Source: Antedon mediterranea (Eukaryota; Echinodermata; Crinoidea; Comatulida; Antedonidae). Taken from it: a stretch of 64,000 nucleotides of DNA. Positions within the stretch are counted from its first letter, which is position 1, and the number at the start of each line of letters is the position of its first letter. Positions 60,240 through 64,000 of the stretch are shown here, piece by piece. The position numbers and the translations under genes were made by a program. The stretch spans positions 33,910,501 through 33,974,500 of the forward strand of contig NC_092672.1 in the NCBI RefSeq assembly GCF_964355755.1. The letters are read 5' to 3'. The notes under the pieces are model-generated. The model saw only the letters and a program-made list of their open reading frames with translations, was not told the DNA's origin and ran no database searches.

Positions 60240-61499
60240 TTACAATGGATTGGCAAATATAAACAATAAAAAAGGAATATTTAATGTACCAATAAAGTCT
60301 TAATACCAAAAAAAAAGAACGTAAATAATATTTCATATGATACATAAATATATTGCATTATTTTCTACTCTATATACAAAGCAAGCTGCGACAAGGTGAT
60401 AACAATGAGGTCATTGTGTTTTAATTTGGTCTAATTATCTCCAAAATGTCAGTATTAAATCAAAAAAGAAAAAATCATATTCCCTTACACTTCCTAGTAC
60501 AAAGGCACTCTATGTCTGAAAAATAAAATAGAATGTGTTTTTTTTTCATAAAAGTAAGATTTATCAAAAGCTTTCCATAACAAAAAATGTTTTTTAAGAA
60601 AACTCTTTCATATTAAAACTAGTTAGTATATTAATGACCAGAAAAAAATAAGACTTTTTAATTCATCTCTTAAAAGACCCTAACAATGTTATCTTTGTTT
60701 ATATTGAGTCCAATATATAGGCTTATCCAATCTATTATTGTATACTTTTTTATAGTACCTGTATTATCAACAATATAACAGGTGAAAAACACAAATACAG
60801 TACAATTATTTAAAATGTAATTGAAAATCTGTTTGACCTTAAAACTTTAAAAGGTCGCAACAAGATAACAGAGAAAATGTAACACAGTATATCATTAATA
60901 TGTATATTATTATTATTTAAAGGTTTGAATGTCACATAATAGTTATTCCGTTAACCAAATATTAAATCAACAACACAAAATTATTTACCAGAAAAAAACT
61001 TTAAATTTACAGCAAAATCATGGTAGCCACATTGACTGAAGTTCCTTTTTCTATGAAAGTGATTTTTAATTTTATTAGAACCTGCGAAATGGCATATTCA
61101 AAGTCTTTTTAAAATTAATCTTCATTTTTCATGTTTTTTTGGGGGACAATACATCTTTAATTATTTTAGTCATTTATACCATATTATAAATTCTCCAACT
61201 TTAGGTCTCTCTACCTCATAAAATGCCTAACTACTTTCAACCGTAGTAAATAACATACACAAAGTCTATATCTCCATTTCCAATCGTTAAAATTCAAGTA
61301 TAATATATATTTTTAGTTCATTACATAATACTAATATTTGGTCAACTTTACAAACTATTTTATGAAAACCAATAAGTACAAAACTAAATGATACTAACAG
61401 CTGAGAATGTCTTATTTTTATTTGCGTCCAAAAAGGAGAAGGCATTTGAGGACCGGCAATTTCAAATCTACTTCAGTAGCTAGTGAAGTAAAGGACATT
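60240..61499. other. Probable 3' UTR and spacer downstream of the ABCB gene
   Basis: AT-rich, no supported gene. On the minus strand AATAAA at about 61417-61422 lies ~80 bases past the stop and may be the polyadenylation signal. Confidence 0.45.
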
Positions 61500-63903
61500 C
61501 TACTTCTGAAGACCGCCAGCGAGTGTGAAATAGCTCCCTCGTTTTGCCATCAGCTCGTCATGAGTTCCCATCTCAATGACTTGTCCATCATCGATGACAG
61601 CAATGGCGTCCGAGTTCTGAATGGTGGACAGTCTGTGGGCTATCACAATACAAGTTCTTCCTTCCTTTGCACGGTCAATAGCCTCTTGTACGACCTGTTG
61701 AAGATACAAAGAGTTTTTTTATTATTTATTTACTGTTTGTTTTACCAAGTAAAAAAGAATAAAACAATGTACATAATAATTGTTATTATCAATATTTTGC
61801 CTTCGGAATGAATTAGGCTGAAATGGTGTTGAAATGATGATGAGATGGTGATGAAATAATGATGAGATGGTGATGAAATAATGATGAGATGGTGATGAAA
61901 TAATGATGAGATGGTGATGAAATAATGATGAGATGGTGATGAAATAATGATGAGATTGTGATGAAATAATTATGAGATGGTGATGAAATAATTATGAGAT
62001 GGTGATGAAATAATGATGCGATGTTGATGATGAAAGAATGATGAAATATTGATGATGAATGATGAAATGATGATGAGATGTTGATGATGAAATGATGAGA
62101 TGTTGATGATGAAATAATGATGAGATGTTGATGATGATTTTAACAATAGGTTAGAACAAAAATATTGGCTAACCTTCTCACTCTCAGTGTCCAAAGCAGA
62201 TGTGGCCTCATCTAGAAGGAGAATCTTTGGGTTCCTTAGCAAAGCCCTAGCAATAGCTACTCGTTGTTTCTGTCCACCAGACAACTGTGTTCCCTTCTCA
62301 CCTACAGGCGTGTCATATCCCTACAAAAGATGGTAATAGTTGAAATCATGAATATTTATAAGCCATCCACCAATGAAAGATAAAATCATGAATATTTATA
62401 AGCCATTATCCAATGGAAAATCCATAGAGATAAAATCATCAATGTTTATAAGCCATCAACCAATGGAAAACCTAGAGATAAAATCATGAATATTTATAAG
62501 CCAGAAACCAATAGGAGACCATACTAACCTCTGGTAGGCTACTGATGAAGTCATGGATGTTTGCCTGCTTAGCAACGCTAATTATTTCGTCCAAGTCTGG
62601 CGTATAATCAACGCTATATGCGATGTTGTCGCAAATGGATGAGTTGAACAATACTGGTTCCTGGCTCACAATACTCATTTGTGAACGAAGGAACGACAGG
62701 TTTATTTGTTTGACATTGTGCGAATCGACAGTCTGAAATAAAACATATTTGGGTCAATTGGTGGTTTGTTGTTATTGGTTCTAAAGAATAATGTCCAACG
62801 TCAATTCATTTGATTTTTAAAATTAAAAAATATTATAAATAAAAAGATATATATAAATCCAAAGGCAAATTACTGAAAAAATGACAATGCTGTGGGTATC
62901 AGTGGCTGGATCTCAATGGAGATACAAAAAAAAAGCGAAAAGCTAAATCAAAACGATAAAGTAAACAGCCAGAAAAGTTAGCAGAGCTTTCGGGCAACAC
63001 TAGCCCTTCATCAGTGCAAGATAAAAGATATTATATATATATATATATATATTATATCCAATCTGCAGACAGTACTGTTTCGATCTTCTTAGATCTCGTC
63101 AGTGCAGCTCAGGTTTCGAAGTGAAATGTACCGCAGAACTGGCACAATATATAGGCTGAGCCAGGTATGCGGGACATGGTACACTGATTATGAACACAAA
63201 GAGTGCACAAGCTCAACGAGCGTGCTTTGCAAAATGCTAATAGTATTCACAACAAAAATGCACCGTTTCGAAATAAAGAGTGCTCTACAAAACAACATAC
63301 TATATATGTATATAGAAGAAAGTAGAAAAAATGTATTATTCCAGGGTCTTCCATGAAATTATATTATATAATAATAAATATTAAAAATAATTTAAACTCA
63401 CCACTGATCCTTCTGCTGGGTCATAAAAACGTTCCAGCATCGAAATTAGTGTACTTTTGCCGCATCCGCTAGCTCCGACCAAAGCCAGGGTTTTACCAGA
63501 CGCAACCGTCAGGTCAAGTTTGTGAAGAATGGTTGTATCTGGTCGTGTCGGGTAACTGAACACCAACGAGTCGTATTTGATCTCCCCAACAATTTCCTAA
63601 TTTGAAAAAAGTTACAACAAAACATATAGTCAACATACCAACAATTAATACAGTAAAATCTAAATACTTGAACAGCAGTGTTAACATAGATTCTGATAAT
63701 ACGTTAGTATTAGTTATATCAGAATTTTAAATTTGAATTTACTTACTGGTTTCTGGCCAGATGTTGAGTAGCTGTCAATTTTTGGAACCAGATTAAACAG
63801 CTGTAGCATACGCGCTGTGGATATCTGAGCTTTGGAGAAATCTGGCACGAAGGCAAATGCTTGACCAACGGAGATACCGGCAAAAGCTATCACATGGAAG
63901 ACC
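61500..63903 (-). CDS. ABCB-type (P-glycoprotein-like) transporter, C-terminal part
   Basis: Minus-strand exons: 63747-63903 (partial at its 5' side only by window end), 63402-63596, 62529-62732, 62174-62320, 61500-61694 (stop TAG). About 298 residues are visible. The first exon is the end of a transmembrane domain ([14 protein letters not shown]). The ATP-binding domain has Walker [11 protein letters not shown]-loop SQEP, signature LSGGQ, Walker [10 protein letters not shown]-loop SALD and H-loop IAHRLST, all intact, so ATPase competence is expected. Ending soon after the H-loop shows this is the last NBD. Such proteins export lipids, xenobiotics or bile salts across the plasma membrane; the exact ABCB member cannot be told. 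Intron 62733-63401 holds a ribozyme-bearing repeat. Confidence 0.93.
61815..62145. repeat. 22-bp tandem repeat GATGAGATGGTGATGAAATA
   Basis: About fifteen units, becoming irregular toward 62145 (GATGAGATGTTGATGATGAA). In the last intron of the ABCB gene. Confidence 0.95.
62335..62515. repeat. ~50-bp tandem repeat in ABCB intron
   Basis: Four units of AAATCATGAATATTTATAAG followed by CCATCAACCAATGGAAAA-like sequence. Confidence 0.85.
62845..63015 (-). repeat. Dispersed repeat with hammerhead-like core, minus orientation
   Basis: Inverse of 48895-49085. On the minus strand it has CTGATGA, a GGGC/GCCC stem, GAAA and AGCTCTGCT, the last able to form a 3-bp stem III; no matching stem I is found. 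Confidence 0.6.
63061..63110 (-). ncRNA. Type I hammerhead ribozyme
   Basis: Read on the minus strand from 63110: stem I strand GAGCTGCA, box CTGACGA (63102-63096), stem II GATCT-AAGA-AGATC (63095-63082), box GAAA (63081-63078), stem III ACAG-TA-CTGT (63078-63069), then C63068 as the cleavage-site residue (GTC) and TGCAG (63067-63063), which pairs with CTGCA of the first strand. All conserved core residues are present and all three helices pair. Such short-stem-III hammerheads are known from Penelope-like retroelements and retrozymes. A second, weaker core lies beside it at 62988-63014. It is in an ABCB intron in the gene's sense orientation. Confidence 0.85.
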
Positions 63904-64000
63904 CTGGAATAATAAATTTGTTATTGTTATAGTGCGAAAAAATTACAAAACAAATTGTGTTTTTTATGTGTGTAATTCAATTTACAGTCGGGGGAAAATG

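Noticed and set aside
61407-61811. 134-codon plus-strand frame
   Set aside because: It is antisense to the last ABCB exon and its intron; the minus strand carries intact H-loop and D-loop motifs.

Overview
This is nuclear DNA from an animal. Genes are split by many short GT-AG introns, the base composition is AT-rich, and cut-down transposons are dense. The protein set (EAR/EPTP repeats joined to MAM, PAN and EGF modules; ACAA2, SUMF2, DJ-1, SFT2D3; an ABCB transporter) and the many AGGCCTA-type words suggest a marine invertebrate deuterostome, most likely an echinoderm. That placement is an inference; nothing here fixes the species.

Layout. 1-4349 (+): 3' part of a secreted EAR/MAM gene (copy 1). 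7070-17127 (+): a complete tandem paralogue (copy 2) with signal peptide, PAN, EGF, EAR blades 1-4, two MAM modules and EAR blades 5-7. 20206-26759 (+): ACAA2, mitochondrial 3-ketoacyl-CoA thiolase. 27529-34618 (-): SUMF2-like paralogue of the formylglycine-generating enzyme. 34906-37051 (-): PARK7/DJ-1. 37052-52881: no host gene supported, only LINE remains, a 5.7-kb palindromic transposon dimer, a minisatellite split by a SINE, and other repeats. 52882-55891 (+): SFT2D3. 56690-60230: satellite of foldback units and smaller tandem arrays. 61500-63903 (-): C-terminal half-NBD region to stop of an ABCB-type transporter that continues past the window edge.

The genes are not an operon and share no single pathway. 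ACAA2 and SUMF2 are convergent; SUMF2 and PARK7 lie head-to-tail on the minus strand. The two EAR/MAM genes are a recent tandem duplication with matching exon phases and conserved introns; they share a decayed MAM exon, and a third relic exon lies between them.

Most interesting signals: (i) a seven-bladed EAR propeller interrupted in blade 4 by a cassette of cysteine-poor MAM modules; (ii) a complete type I hammerhead ribozyme on the minus strand at 63061-63110; (iii) a 5677-bp near-perfect palindrome of two inverted transposon copies, with smaller palindromes and another transposon nested in each arm; (iv) foldback elements carrying their own minisatellites, one with 9-bp target duplications; (v) a ~187-bp satellite made of alternating hairpins. 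Exon limits were read by eye from splice sites, phase and family resemblance, without transcripts or searches.
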